Below are positions 1 through 15,100 of a stretch of DNA of 64,000 nt, piece by piece. The notes beneath the pieces are model-generated. The model was not told the origin of the DNA and did no database searches. It saw only the letters and a program-made list of their open reading frames with translations. Source of the stretch: Symsagittifera roscoffensis (Eukaryota > Xenacoelomorpha > Acoela > Convolutidae); the NCBI RefSeq assembly GCF_963678635.1, contig NC_087062.1, forward strand, positions 100,303,209 to 100,367,208. Direction: 5' to 3'. Position numbers and translations under genes: made by a program. The number at the start of each line of letters is the position of its first letter. Positions within the stretch are counted from its first letter, which is position 1.

Positions 1-559
1 TAAAGACACAAACCCACTGTTTACGGAGAAGATATCGTCAAAGAGAGTCAAAACTAAAACGATGTTCGACCAGTCCATGCAGAGTATGAAGATAGTCCGT
101 AAGGGTCAGGGAGTAAAGACACAAACCCACTGTTTACGGAGAAGATATCGTCAAAAAGAGTCAAAACTAAAACGATGTTCGACCAGTCCATGCAGAGTAT
201 GAAGATAGTCCGCAAGGGTCAGGGAGTAAAGACACAAACCCACTGTTTACGGAGAAGATATCGCCAAAGAGAGTCAAAACTAAAACGATGTTCGACCAGT
301 CCATGCAGAGTATGAAGATAGTCCGTAAGGGTCAGGGAGTAAAGACACAAACCCACTGTTTACGGAGAAGATATCGTCACAGAGAGTCAAAACTAAAACG
401 ATGTTCGACCAGTCCATGCAGAGTATGAAGATAGTCCGTAAGGGTCAGGGAGTAAAGACACAAACCCACTGTTTACGGAGAAGATATCGTCAAAGAGAGT
501 CAAAACTAAAACGATGTTCGACCAGTCCATGCAGAGTATGTAGATAGTCCGTAAGGGTC

Positions 560-3500
560 AGGGAGTAAAGACACAAACCCACTGTTTACGGAGAAGATAT
601 CGTCAAAGAGAGTCAAAACTAAAACGATGTTCGACCAGTCCATGCAGAGTATGAAGATAGTCCGTAAGGGTCAGGGAGTAAAGACACAAACCCACTGTTT
701 ACGGAGAAGATATCGTCAAAGAGAGTCAAAACTAAAACGATGTTCGACCAGTCCATGCAGAGTATGAAGATAGTCCGTAAGGGTCAGGGAGTAAAGACAC
801 AAACCCACTGTTTACGGAGAAGATATCGTCAAAGAGAGTCAAAACTATAACGATATTCGACCAGTCCATGCAGCGTATGAAGATAGTCCGTAAGGGTCAG
901 GGAGTAAAGACACAAACCCACTGTTTACGGAGAAGATATCGTCACAGAGAGTCAAAACTAAAACGATGTTCGACCAGTCCATGCAGAGTATGAAGATAGT
1001 CCGTAAGGGTCAGGGAGTAAAGACACAAACCCACTGTTTACGGAGAAGATATCGTCAAAGAGAGTCAAAACTAAAACGATGTTCGACCAGTCCATGCAGA
1101 GTATGAAGATAGTCCGTAAGGGTCAGGGAGTAAAGACACAAACCCACTGTTTACGGAGAAGATATCGTCAAAAAGAGTCAAAACTAAAACGATGTTCGAC
1201 CAGTCCATGCAGAGTATGAAGATAGTCCGCAAGGGTCAGGGAGTAAAGACACAAACCCACTGTTTACGGAGAAGATATCGCCAAAGAGAGTCAAAACTAA
1301 AACGATGTTCGACCAGTCCATGCAGAGTATGAAGATAGTCCGTAAGGGTCAGGGAGTAAAGACACAAACCCACTGTTTACGGAGAAGATATCGTCACAGA
1401 GAGTCAAAACTAAAACGATGTTCGACCAGTCCATGCAGAGTATGAAGATAGTCCGTAAGGGTCAGGGAGTAAAGACACAAACCCACTGTTTACGAAGAAG
1501 ATATCGCCAAAGAGAGTCAAAACTAAAACGATGTTCGACCAGTCCATGCAGAGTATGAAGATAGTACTTAAGGGTCAGGGAGTAAAGACACAAACCCACT
1601 GTTTACGGAGAAGATATCGTCAAAGAGAGTCAAAACTAAAACGATGTTCGACCAGTCCATGCAGAGTCTGAAGATAGTACTTAAGGGTCAGGGAGTAAAG
1701 ACACAAACCCACTGTTTACGGAGAAGATATCGTCACAGAGAGTCAAAACTAAAACGATGTTCGACCAGTCCATGCAGAGTATGAAGATAGTCCGTAAGGG
1801 TCAGGGAGTAAAGACACAAACCCACTGTTTACGAAGAAGATATCGCCAAAGAGAGTCAAAACTAAAACGATGTTCGACCAGTCCATGCAGAGTATGAAGA
1901 TAGTACTTAAGGGTCAGGGAGTAAAGACACAAACCCACTGTTTACGGAGAAGATATCGTCAAAGAGAGTCAAAACTAAAACGATGTTCGACCAGTCCATG
2001 CAGAGTATGTAGATAGTCCGTAAGGGTCAGGGAGTAAAGACGCAAACCTACTGTTTACGGAGAAGATGTCGTCAAAGAGATATAAAACTAAAACGATGTT
2101 CGACCAGTCCATGCAGAGTATGAAGATAGTCCGTAAGGGTCAGGGAGTAAAGACACAAACCCACTGTTTACGGAGAAGATATCGTCAAAGAGAGTCAAAA
2201 CTAAAACGATGTTCGACCAGTCCATGCAGAGTCTGAAGATAGTACTTAAGGGTCAGGGAGTAAAGACACAAACCCACTGTTTACGGAGAAGATATCGCCA
2301 AAGAGAGTCAAATCTAAAACGATGTTCGACCAGTCCATGCAGAGTATGAAGCTAGTACTTAAGGGTCAGGGAGTAAAGACACAAACCCACTGTTTACGGA
2401 GAAGAGATCGTCAAAGAGAGTCAAAACTAAAACGATGTTCGACCAGTCCATGCAGAGTATGAAGATAGTCCGTAAGGGTCAGGGAGTAAAGACACAAACC
2501 CACTGTTTACGGAGAAGATATTGCCAAAGAGAGTCAAAACTAAAACGATGTTTGACAAGTCCATGCAGAGTATGAAGATAGTACTTAAGTGTCAGGGAGT
2601 AAAGACACAAACTCACTGTTTACGGAGAAGATATCGTCAAAGAGAGTCAAAACTAAAACAATGTTCGACCAGTCCATGCAGAGTATGAATATAGTCCGTA
2701 AGGGTCAGGGAGTAAAGACACAAACCCACTGTTTACGGAGAAGATATCGTCAAAGAGAGTCAAAACTAAAACGATGTTCGACCAGTCCATGCAGAGTATG
2801 AAGATAGTCCGTAAGGGTCAGGGAGTAAAGACACAAACCCACTGTTTACGGAGAAGATATCGCCAAAGAGAGTCAAAACTAAAACGATGTTCGACCAGTC
2901 CATGCATAGTATGAAGATAGTCCGTAAGGGTCAGGGAGTAAAGACACAAACCCACTGTTTACGGAGAAGATATCGTCAAAGAAATATAAAACTAAAACGA
3001 TGTTCGACCAGTCCATGCAGAGTCTGAAGATAGTCCGTAAGGGTCAGGGAGTAAAGACACAAACCCACTGTTTACGGAGAAGATATCGCCAAAGAGAGTC
3101 AAAACTAAAACGATGTTCGACCAGTCCATGCAGAGTATGAAGATAGTCCGTAAGGGTCAGGGAGTAAAGACACAAACCCACTGTTTACGGAGAAGATATC
3201 GTCAAAGAGAGTCAAAATTAAAACGATGTTCGACCAGTCCATAAAGAGTCTGAAGATAGTACTTAAGGGTCAGGGAGTAAAGACACAAACCCACTGTTTA
3301 CGGAGAAGATATCGCCAAAGAGAGTCAAAACTAAAACGATGTTCGACCAGTCCATGCAGAGTCTGAAGATAGTACTTAAGGGTCAGGGAGTAAAGACACA
3401 AACCCACTGTTTACGGAGAAGATATCGCCAAAGAGAGTCAAAACTAAAACGATGTTCGACCAGTCCATGCAGAGTATGAAGATAGTACTTAAGGGTCAGG

Positions 3501-6500
3501 GAGTAAAGACACAAACCCACTGTTTACGGAGAAGATATCGTCAAAGAGATATAAAACTAAAACGATGTTAGACCAGTCCATGCAGAGTATGAAGATAGTC
3601 CGTAAGGGTCAGGGAGTAAAGACACAAACCCACTGTTTACGGAGAAGATATCGCCAAAGAGAGTCAAAACTAAAACGATGTTCGACCAGTCCATGCAGAG
3701 TATGAAGATAGTCCGTAAGGGTCAGGGAGTAAAGACACAAACCCACTGTTTACGGAGAAGATATCTTCAAAGAGAGTCAAAACTAAAACGATGTTCGACC
3801 AGTCCATGCAGAGTCTGAAGATAGTACTTAAGGGTCAGGGAGTAAAGACACAAACCCACTGTTTACGGAGAAGATATCGCCAAAGAGAGTCAAAACTAAA
3901 ACGATGTTCGACCAGTCCACGCAGAGTCTGAAGATAGTACTTAAGGGTCAGGGAGTAAAGACACAAACCCACTGTTTACGGAGAAGATATCGCCAAAGAG
4001 AGTCAAAACTAAAACGATGTTCGACCAGTCCATGCAGAGTATGAAGATAGTACTTAAGGGTCAGGGAGTAAAGACACAAACCCACTGTTTACAGAGAAGA
4101 TATCGTCAAAGAGAGTCAAAACTAAAACGATGTTCGACCAGTCCATGCAGAGTATGAAGATAGTCCGTAAGGGTCAGGGAGTAAAGACACAAACCCACTG
4201 TTTACGGAGAAGATATCGCCAAAAAGAGTCAAAACTAAAACGATGTTCGACCAGTCCATGCAGAGTATGAAGATAGTACTTAAGGGTCAGGGAGTAAAGA
4301 CACAAACTCACTGTTTACGGAGAAGATATCGTCAAAGAGAGTCAAAACTAAAACGATGTTCGACCAGTCCATGCAGAGTATGAAGATAGTCCGTAAGGGT
4401 CAGGGAGTAAAGACACAAACCCACTGTTTACGGAGAAGATTTCGTCAAAGAGAGTCAAAACTAAAACGATGTTTGACCAGTCCATGCAGAGTATGAAGAT
4501 AGTCCGTAAGGGTCAGGGAGTAAAGACACAAACCCACTGTTTACGGAGAAGATATCGCCAAAGAGAGTCAAAACTAAAACGATGTTCGACCAGTCGATGC
4601 AGAGTATGAAGATAGTCCGTAAGGGTCAGGGAGTAAAGACACAAACCCACTGTTTACGGAGAAGATATCGTCAAAGAGATAAAAAACTAAAACGATGTTC
4701 GACCAGTCCATGCAGAGTATGAAGATAGTCCGTAAGGGTCAGGGAGTAAAGACACAAACCCACTGTTTACGGAGAAGATATCGTCAAAGAGAGTCAAAAC
4801 TAAAACGATGTTCGACCAGTCCATGCAGAGTCTGAAGATAGTACTTAAGGGTCAGGGAGTAAAGACACAAACCCACTGTTTACGGAGAAGATATCGCCAA
4901 AGAGAGTCAAAACTAAACGATGTTCGACCAGTCCATGCAGAGTATGAAGATAGTACTTAAGGGTCAGGGAGTAAAGACACAAACCCACTGTTTACGGAGA
5001 AGATATCGTCAAAGAGAGTCAAAACTAAAACGATGTTCGACCAGTCCATGCAGAGTATGAAGATAGTCCGTAAGGGTCAGGGAGTAAAGACACAAACCCA
5101 CTGTTTACGGAGAAGATATCGCCAAAGAGAGTCAAAACTAAAACGATGTTCGACCAGTCCATGCAGAGTATGAAGATAGTACTTAAGGGTCAGGGAGTAA
5201 AGACACAAACTCACTGTTTACGGAGAAGATATCGTCAAAGAGAGTCAAAACTAAAACGATGTTCGACCAGTCCATGCAGAGTATGAAGATAGTCCGTAAG
5301 GGTCAGGGAGTAAAGACACAAACCACTGTTTACGGAGAAGATATCGTCAAAGAGAGTCAAAACTAAAACGATGTTCGACCAGTCCATGCAGAGTATGAAG
5401 ATAGTCCGTAAGGGTCAGGGAGTAAAGACACAAACCCAGTGTTTACGGAGAAGATATCGCCAAAGAGAGTCAAAACTAAAACGATGTTCGACCAGTCCAT
5501 GCAGAGTATGAAGATAGTCCGTAAGGGTCAGGGAGTAAAGACACAAACCCACTGTTTACGGAGAAGATATCGTCAAAGAGAGTCAAAACTAAAACGATGT
5601 TCGACCAGTCCATGCAGAGTATGTAGATAGTCCGTAAGGGTCAGGGAGTAAAGACACAAACCCACTGTTTACGGAGAAGATATCGTCAAAGAGAGTCAAA
5701 ACTAAAACGATGTTCGACCAGTCCATGCAGAGTATGAAGATAGTCCGTAAGGGTCAGGGAGTAAAGACACAAACCCACTGTTTACGGAGAAGATATCGTC
5801 AAAGAGAGTCAAAACTAAAACGATGTTCGACCAGTCCATGCAGAGTATGAAGATAGTCCGTAAGGGTCAGGGAGTAAAGACACAAACCCACTGTTTACGG
5901 AGAAGATATCGTCAAAGAGAGTCAAAACTATAACGATATTCGACCAGTCCATGCAGCGTATGAAGATAGTCCGTAAGGGTAAGGGAGTAAAGACACAAAC
6001 CCACTGTTTACGGAGAAGATATCGTCACAGAGAGTCAAAACTAAAACGATGTTCGACCAGTCCATGCAGAGTATGAAGATAGTCCGTAAGGGTCAGGGAG
6101 TAAAGACACAAACCCACTGTTTACGGAGAAGATATCGTCAAAGAGAGTCAAAACTAAAACGATGTTCGACCAGTCCATGCAGAGTATGAAGATAGTCCGT
6201 AAGGGTCAGGGAGTAAAGACACAAACCCACTGTTTACGGAGAAGATATCGTCAAAAAGAGTCAAAACTAAAACGATGTTCGACCAGTCCATGCAGAGTAT
6301 GAAGATAGTCCGCAAGGGTCAGGGAGTAAAGACACAAACCCACTGTTTACGGAGAAGATATCGCCAAAGAGAGTCAAAACTAAAACGATGTTCGACCAGT
6401 CCATGCAGAGTATGAAGATAGTCCGTAAGGGTCAGGGAGTAAAGACACAAACCCACTGTTTACGGAGAAGATATCGTCACAGAGAGTCAAAACTAAAACG

Positions 6501-6650
6501 ATGTTCGACCAGTCCATGCAGAGTATGAAGATAGTCCGTAAGGGTCAGGGAGTAAAGACACAAACCCACTGTTTACGAAGAAGATATCGCCAAAGAGAGT
6601 CAAAACTAAAACGATGTTCGACCAGTCCATGCAGAGTATGAAGATAGTAC
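560..6650. repeat. 45-monomer-offset duplicate block inside the 113-bp satellite
   Basis: The rare variants ACTATAACGATATTCGACC followed by CAGCGTATGAAG occur at about 845 and again at about 5,928, in the same order with neighbouring variants (CGTCAAAAAGAG, GTCCGCAAGG, CGTCACAGAG). The offset is 5,083 bases, which equals 45 monomers minus the two one-base deletions seen between the copies. A smaller 9-monomer offset (1,017 bases) links 151 with 1,168. Copies are near-identical, implying recent unequal exchange. The span given covers both copies. Confidence 0.85.
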
Positions 6651-9599
6651 TTAAGGGTCAGGGAGTAAAGACACAAACCCACTGTTTACGGAGAAGATAT
6701 CGTCAAAGAGAGTCAAAACTAAAACGATGTTCGACCAGTCCATGCAGAGTATGAAGATAGTCCGTAAGGGTCAGGGAGTAAAGACACAAACCCACTGTTT
6801 ACGGAGAAGATATCGTCAAAAAGAGTCAAAACTAAAACGATGTTCGACCAGTCCATGCAGAGTATGAAGATAGTCCGTAAGGGTCAGGGAGTAAAGACAC
6901 AAACCCACTGTTTACGGAGAAGATATCGCCAAAGAGAGTCAAAACTAAAACGATGTTCGACCAGTCCATGCAGAGTATGAAGATAGTCCGTAAGGGTCAG
7001 GGAGTAAAGACACAAACCCACTGTTTACGGAGAAGATATCGTCACAGAGAGTCAAAACTAAAACGATGTTCGACCAGTCCATGCAGAGTATGAAGATAGT
7101 CCGTAAGGATCAGGGAATAAAGACACAAACCCACTATTTACGGAGAAGATATCGCCAAAGAGAGTCAAAACTAAAACGATGTTCGACCAGTCCATGCAGA
7201 GTATGAAGATAGTACTTAAGGGTCAGGGAGTAAAGACACAAACCCAATGTTTACGGAGAAGATATCGTCAAAGAGAGTCAAAACTAAAACGATGTTCGAC
7301 CAGTCCATGCAGAGTATGAAGATAGTCCGTAAGGGTCAGGGAGTAAAGACACAAACCCACTGTTTACGGAGAAGATATCGCCAAAGAGAGTCAAAACTAA
7401 AACGATGTTCGACCAGTCCATGCAGAGTATGAAGATAGTAATTAAGGGTCAGGGAGTAAAGACACAAACCCACTGTTTACGGAGAAGATATCGCCAAAGA
7501 GAGTCAAAACTAAAACGATGTTCGACCAGTCCATGCAGAGTATGAAGATAGTAATTAAGGGTCAGGGAGTAAATACACAAACTCACTGTTTACGGAGAAG
7601 ATATCGCCAAAGAGAGTCAAAACTAAAACGATGTTCGACCAGTCCATGCAGAGTATGAAGATAGTAATTAAGGGTCAGGGAGTAAAGACACAAACCCACT
7701 GTTTACGGAGAAGATATCGCCAAAGAGAGTCAAAACTAAAACGATGTTCGACCAGTCCATGCAGAGTATGAAGATAGTACTTAAGGGTCAGGGAGTAAAG
7801 ACACAAACCCACTGTTTACGGAGAAGATATCGCCAAAGAGAGTCAAAACTAAAACGATGTTCGACCAGTCCATGCAGAGTATGAAGATAGTCCGTAAGGG
7901 CCAGGGAGTAAAGACACAAACCCACTGTTTACGGAGAAGATATCGTCACAGAGAGTCAAAACTAAAACGATGTTCGACCAGTCCATGCAGAGTATGAAGA
8001 TAGTCCGTAAGGGTCAGGGAGTAAAGACACAAACCCACTGTTTACGGAGAAGATATCGCCAAAGAGAGTCAAAACTAAAACGATGTTCGACCAGTCCATG
8101 CAGAGTATGAAGATAGTATTTAAGGGTCAGGGAGTAAAGACACAAACCCACCGTTTACGGAGAAGATATCGCCAAAGAGAGTCAAAACTAAAACGATGTT
8201 CTACCAGTCCATGCAGAGTATGAAAATAGTCCGTAAGGGTCAGGGAGTAAAGACACAAACCCACTGTTTACGGAGAAGATATCGCCAAAGAGAGTCAAAA
8301 CTAAAACGATGTTCGACCAGTCCATGCAGAGTATGAAGATAGTACTTAAGGGTCAGGGAGTAAAGACACAAACCCACTGTTTACGGAGAAGATATCGCCA
8401 AAGAGAGTCAAAACTAAAACGATGTTCGACCAGTCCATGCAGAGTATGAAGATAGTACTTAAGGGTCAGGGAGTAAAGACACAAACCCACTGTTTACGGA
8501 GAAGATATCGCCAAAGAGAGTCAAAACTAAAACGATGTTCGACCAGTCCATGCAGAGTATGAAGATAGTAATTAAGGGTCAGGGAGTAAAGACACAAACC
8601 CACTGTTTACGGAGAAGATATCGCCAAAGAGAGTCAAAACTAAAACGATGTTCGACCAGTCCATGCAGAGTATGAAGATAGTACTTAAGGGTCAGGGAGT
8701 AAAGACACAAACCCACTGTTTACGGAGAAGATATCGCCAAAGAGAGTCAAAACTAAAACGATGTTCGACCAGTCCATGCAGAGTATGAAGATAGTCCGTA
8801 AGGGCCAGGGAGTAAAGACACAAACCCACTGTTTACGGAGAAGATATCGTCACAGAGAGTCAAAACTAAAACGATGTTCGACCAGTCCATGCAGAGTATG
8901 AAGATAGTCCGTAAGGGTCAGGGAGTAAAGACACAAACCCACTGTTTACGGAGAAGATATCGCCAAAGAGAGTCAAAACTAAAACGATGTTCGACCAGTC
9001 CATGCAGAGTATGAAGATAGTATTTAAGGGTCAGGGAGTAAAGACACAAACCCACCGTTTACGGAGAAGATATCGTCAAAAAGAGTCAAAACTAAAACGA
9101 TGTTCGACCAGTCCATGCAGAGTATGAAGATAGTCCGTAAGGGTCAGGGAGTAAAGACACAAACCCACTGTTTACGGAGAAGATATCGCCAAAGAGAGTC
9201 AAAACTAAAACGATGTTCGACCAGTCCATGCAGAGTATGAAGATAGTCCGTAAGGGTCAGGGAGTAAAGACACAAACCCACTGTTTACGGAGAAGATATC
9301 GTCACAGAGAGTCAAAACTAAAACGATGTTCGACCAGTCCATGCAGAGTATGAAGATAGTCCGTAAGGGTCAGGGAGTAAAGACACAAACCCACTGTTTA
9401 CGGAGAAGATATCGCCAAAGAGAGTCAAAACTAAAACGATGTTCGACCAGTCCATGCAGAGTATGAAGATAGTACTTAAGGGTCAGGGAGTAAAGACACA
9501 AACCCACTGTTTACGGAGAAGATATCGTCAAAGAGAGTCAAAACTAAAACGATGTTCGACCAGTCCATGCAGATTATGAAGATAGTACTTAAGGGTCAG

Positions 9600-11880
9600 G
9601 GAGTAAAGACACAAACCCACTGTTTACGGAGAAGATATCGTCAAAGAGAGTCAAAACTAAAACGATGTTCGACCAGTCCATGCAGAGTATGAAGATAGTC
9701 CGTAAGGGTCAGGGAGTAAAGACACAAACCTACTGTTTACGGAGAAGATATCGCCAAAGAGAGTCAAAACTAAAACGATGTTCGACCAGTCCATGCAGAG
9801 TATGAAGATAGTAATTAAGGGTCAGGGAGTAAAGACACAAACCCACTGTTTACGGAGAAGATATCGCCAAAGAGAGTCAAAACTAAAACGATGTTCGACC
9901 AGTCCATGCAGAGTATGAAGATAGTAATTAAGGGTCAGGGAGTAAAGACACAAACCCACTGTTTACGGAGAAGATATCGCCAAAGAGAGTCAAAACTAAA
10001 ACGATGTTCGACCAGTCCATGCAGAGTATGAAGATAGTACTTAAGGGTCAGGGAGTAAAGACACAAACCCACTGTTTACGGAGAAGATATCGCCAAAGAG
10101 AGTCAAAACTAAAACGATGTTCGACCAGTCCATGCAGAGTATGAAGATAGTACTTAAGGGTCAGGGAGTAAAGACACAAACCCACTGTTTACGGAGAACA
10201 TATCGTCAAAGAGAGTCAAAACTAAAACGATGTTCGACCAGTCCATGCAGAGTATGAAGATAGTCCGTAAGGGTCAGGGAGTAAAGACACAAACCTACTG
10301 TTTACGGAGAAGATATCGCCAAAGAGAGTCAAAACTAAAACGATGTTCGACCAGTCCATGCAGAGTATGAAGATAGTAATCAAGGGTCAGGGAGTAAAGA
10401 CACAAACCCACTGTTTACGGAGAAGATATCGCCAAAGAGAGTCAAAACTAAAACGATGTTCGACCAGTCCATGCAGAGTATGAAGATAGTAATTAAGGGT
10501 CAGGGAGTAAAGACACAAACCCACTGTTTACGGAGAAGATATCGCCAAAGAGAGTCAAAACTAAAACGATGTTCGACCAGTCCATGCAGATTATGAAGAT
10601 AGTAATTAAGGGTCAGGGAGTAAAGACACAAACCCACTGTTTACGGAGAAGATATCGCCAAAGAGAGTCAAAACTAAAACGATGTTCGACCAGTCCATGC
10701 AGAGTATGAAGATAGTACTTAAGGGTCAGGGAGTAAAGACACAAACCCACTGCTTACGGAGAAGATATCGCCAAAGAGAGTCAAAACTAAAACGATGTTC
10801 GACCAGTCCATGCAGAGTATGAAGATAGTAATTAAGGGTCAGGGAGTAAAGACACAAACCCACTGTTTACGGAGAAGATATCGCCAAAGAGAGTCAAAAC
10901 TAATACGATGTTCGACCAGTCCATGCAGAGTATGAAGATAGTCCGTAAGGGCCAGGGAGTAAAGACACAAACCCACTGTTTACGGAGAAGATATCGCCAA
11001 AGAGAGTCAAAACTAAAACGATGTTCGACCAGTCCATGCAGAGTATCAAGATAGTAATTAAGGGTCAGGGAGTAAAGACACAAACCCACTGTTTACGGAG
11101 AAGATATCACCAAAGAGAGTCAAAAGTAAAACGATGTTCGACCAGTCCATGCAGAGTATGAAGATAGTCCATAAGGGCCAGGGAGTAAAGACACAAACCC
11201 ACTGTTTACGGAGAAGATATCGCCAAAGAGAGTCAAAACTAAAACGATGTTCGACCAGTCCATGCAGAGTATGAAGATAGTACTTAAGGGTCAGGGAGTA
11301 AAGACACAAACCCACTGTTTACGGAGAAGATATCGCCAAAGAGAGTCAAAACTAAAACGATGTTCGACCAGTCCATGCAGAGTATGAAGATAGTAATTAA
11401 GGGTCAGGGAGTAAAGCCACAAACCCACTGTTTACGGAGAAGATATCGCCAAAGAGAGTCAAAACTAAAACGATGTTCGACCAGTCCATGCAGAGTATGA
11501 AGATAGTCCGTAAGGGCCAGGGAGTAAAGACACAAACCCACTGTTTACGGAGAAGATATCGCCAAAGAGAGTCAAAACTAAAACGATGTTCGACCAGTCC
11601 ATGCAGAGTATGAAGATAGTAATTAAGGGTCAGGGAGTAAAGACACAAACCCACTGTTTACGGAGAAGATATCGCCAAAGAGAGTCAAAACTAAAACGAT
11701 GTTCGACCAGTCCATGCAGAGTATGAAGATAGTCCGTAAGGTCCAGGGAGTAAAGACACAAACCCACTGTTTACGGAGAAGATATCGCCAAAGAGAGTCA
11801 AAACTAAAACGATGTTCGACCAGTCCATGCAGAGTATGAAGATAGTACTTAAGGGTCAGGGAGTAAAGACACAAACCCAC
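9600..11880. repeat. 5-monomer (565-bp) higher-order repeats inside the satellite
   Basis: The variant AACCTACTG recurs at 9,731 and 10,296, and the alternating GTAATT/GTCCGT pattern around 10,832 recurs at 11,397; both offsets are 565 bases (5 x 113). An 8-monomer (904-base) copy links the GGGCCAGGG variants near 7,901 and 8,805. Together these show local array growth in whole-monomer steps. Confidence 0.85.
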
Positions 11881-12149
11881 TGTTTACGGAGAAGATATCG
11901 CCAAAGAGAGTCAAAACTAAAACGATGTTCGACCAGTCCATGCAGAGTATGAAGATAGTCCGTAAGGGTCAGGGAGTAAAGACACAAACCCACTGTTTAT
12001 GGAGAAAATATCGCCAAAGAGAGTCAAAACTAAAACAATGTTCGACCAGTCCATGCAGAGTATGAAGATAGTACTTAAGGGTCAGGGAGTAAAGACACAA
12101 ACCCACTGTTTACGGAGAAGATATCGCGAAAGAGAGTCAAAACTAAAAC

Positions 12150-15100
12150 GATGTTCGACCAGTCCATGCAGAGTATGAAGATAGTACTTAAGGGTCAGGG
12201 AGTAAAGGCACAAACCCACTGTTTACGGAGAAGATATCGCCAAAGAGAGTCAAAACTAAAACGATGTTCGACCAGTCCATGCAGAGTATGAAGATTGTGA
12301 TTAAGGGTCAGGGAGTAAAGACACAAACCCACTGTTTACAGAGAAGATATCGTCAAAGAGAGTCAAAACTAAAACGATGTTCGACCAGTCCATGCAGAGT
12401 ATGAAGATAGTACTTAAGGGTCAGGGAGTAAAGACACAAACCCACTGTTTACGGAAAAGATATCGTCAAAGAGAGTCAAAACTAAAACGATGTTCGACCA
12501 GTCCATGCAGAGTATGAAGATAGTACTTAAGGGTCAGGGACTAAAGACACAAACCCACTGTTTACGGAGAAGATATCGCCAAAGAGAGTCAAAACTAAAA
12601 CGATGTTCGACCAGTCCATGCAGAGTATGAAGATAGTACTTAAGGGTCAGTGAGTAAAGACACAAACCCACTGTTTACGGAGAAGATATCGCCAAAGAGA
12701 GTCAAAACTAAAACGATGTTCGACCAGTCCATGCAGAGTATGAAGATAGTACTTAAGGGTCAGGGTGTAAAGACACAAACCCACTGTTTACGGAGAAGAT
12801 ATCGTCAAAGAGAGTCAAAACTAAAACGATGTTCGACCAGTCCATGCAGAGTATGAAGATAGTACTTAAGGGTCAGGGACTAAAGACACAAACCCACTGT
12901 TTACGGAGAAGATATCGCCAAAGAGAGTCAAAACTAAAACGATGTTCGACCAGTCCATGCAGAGTATGAAGATAGTACTTAAGGGTCAGGGAGTAAAGAC
13001 ACAAACCCACTGTTTACAGAGAAGATATCGTCAAAGAGAGTCAAAACTAAAACGATGTTCGAGCAGTCCATGCAGAGTATGAAGATAGTACTTAAGGGTC
13101 AGGGACTAAAGACACAAACCCACTGTTTACGGAGATGATATCGCCAAAGAGAGTCAAAACTAAAACGATGTTCGACCAGTCCATGCAGAGTATGAAGATA
13201 GTACTTAAGGGTCAGGGAGTAAAGACACAAACCCACTGTTTACGGAGAAGATATCGCCAAAGAGAGTCAAAACTAAAACGATGTTCGACCAGTCCATGCA
13301 GAGTATGAAGATAGTACTTAAGGGTCAGGGACTAAAGACACAAACCCACTGTTTACGGAGAAGATATCGCCAAAGAGAGTCAAAACTAAAACGATGTTCG
13401 ACCAGTCCATGCAGAGTATGAAGATAGTACTTAAGGGTCAGGGAGTAAAGACACAAACCCACTGTTTCTGGAGAAGATATCGCCAAAGAGAGTCAAAACT
13501 AAAACGATGTTCGACCAGTCCATGCAGAGTATGAGGATAGTACTTAAGGGTCAGGGACTAAAGACACAAACCCACTGTTTACGGAGAAGATATCGCCAAA
13601 GAGAGTCAAAACTAAAACGATGTTCGACCAGTCCATGCAGAGTATGAAGATAGTACTTAAGGGTCAGGGAGTAAAGACACAAACCCACTGTTTATGGAGA
13701 AGATATCGCCGAAGAGAGTCAAAACTAAAACGATGTTCGACCAGTCCATGCAGAGTATGAAGATAGTACTTAAGGGTCAGGGAGTAAAGACACAAACCCA
13801 CTGTTTATGGTGAAGATATCGCCAAAGAGAGTCAAAACTAAAACGATGTTCGACCAGTCCATGCAGAGTATGAAGATAGTACTTAAGGGTCAGGGAGTAA
13901 AGACACAAACCCACTGTTTATGGTGAAGATATCGCCAAAGAGAGTCAAAACTAAAACGATGTTCGACCAGTCCATGCAGAGTATGAAGATAGTACTTAAG
14001 GGTCAGGGAGTAAAGACACAAACCCACTGTTTATGGTGAAGATATCGCCAAAGAGAGTCAAAACTAAAACGATGTTCGACCAGTCCATGCAGAGTATGAA
14101 GATAGTACTTAAGGGTCAGGGAGTAAAGACACAAACCCACTGTTTACGGAGAAGATATCGCCAAAGAGAGTCAAAACTAAAACGATGTTCGACCAGTCCA
14201 TGCAGAGTACGAAGATAGTACTTAAGGGTCAGGGACTAAAGACACAAACCCACTGTTTACGGAGAAGATATCGCCAAAGAGAGTCAAAACTAAAACGATG
14301 TTCGACCAGTCCATGCAGAGTATGAAGATAGTACTTAAGGGTCAGGGACTAAAGACACAAACCCACTGTTTACGGAGAAGATATCGCCAAAGAGAGTCAA
14401 AACTAAAACGATGTTCGACCAGTCCATGCAGAGTATGAAGATAGTACTTAAGGGTCAGGGAGTAAAGACACAAACCCACTGTTTATGGTGAAGATATCGC
14501 CAAAGAGAGTCAAAACTAAAACGATGTTCGACCAGTCCATGCAGAGTATGAAGATAGTACTTAAGGGTCAGGGAGTAAAGACACAAACCCACTGTTTATG
14601 GTGAAGATATCGCCAAAGAGAGTCAAAACTAAAACGATGTTCGACCAGTCCATGCAGAGTATGAAGATAGTACTTAGGGGTCAGGGAGTAAAGACACAAA
14701 CCCACTGTTTACGGAGAAGATATCGCCAAAGAGAGTCAAAACTAAAACGATGTTCGACCAGTCCATGCAGAGTATGAAGATAGTACTTAAGGGTCAGGGA
14801 GTAAAGACACAAACCCACTGTTTCCGGAGAAGATATCGCCAAAGAGAGTCAAAACTAAAACGATGTTCGACCAGTCCATGCAGAGTATGAGGATAGTACT
14901 TAAGGGTCAGGGACTAAAGACACAAACCCACTGTTTACGGAGAAGATATCGCCAAAGAGAGTCAAAACTAAAACGATGTTCGACCAGTCCATGCAGAGTA
15001 TGAAGATAGTACTTAAGGGTCAGGGAGTAAAGACACAAACCCACTGTTTACGGAGAAGATATCGCCAAAGAGAGTCAAAACTAAAACGATGTTCGACCAG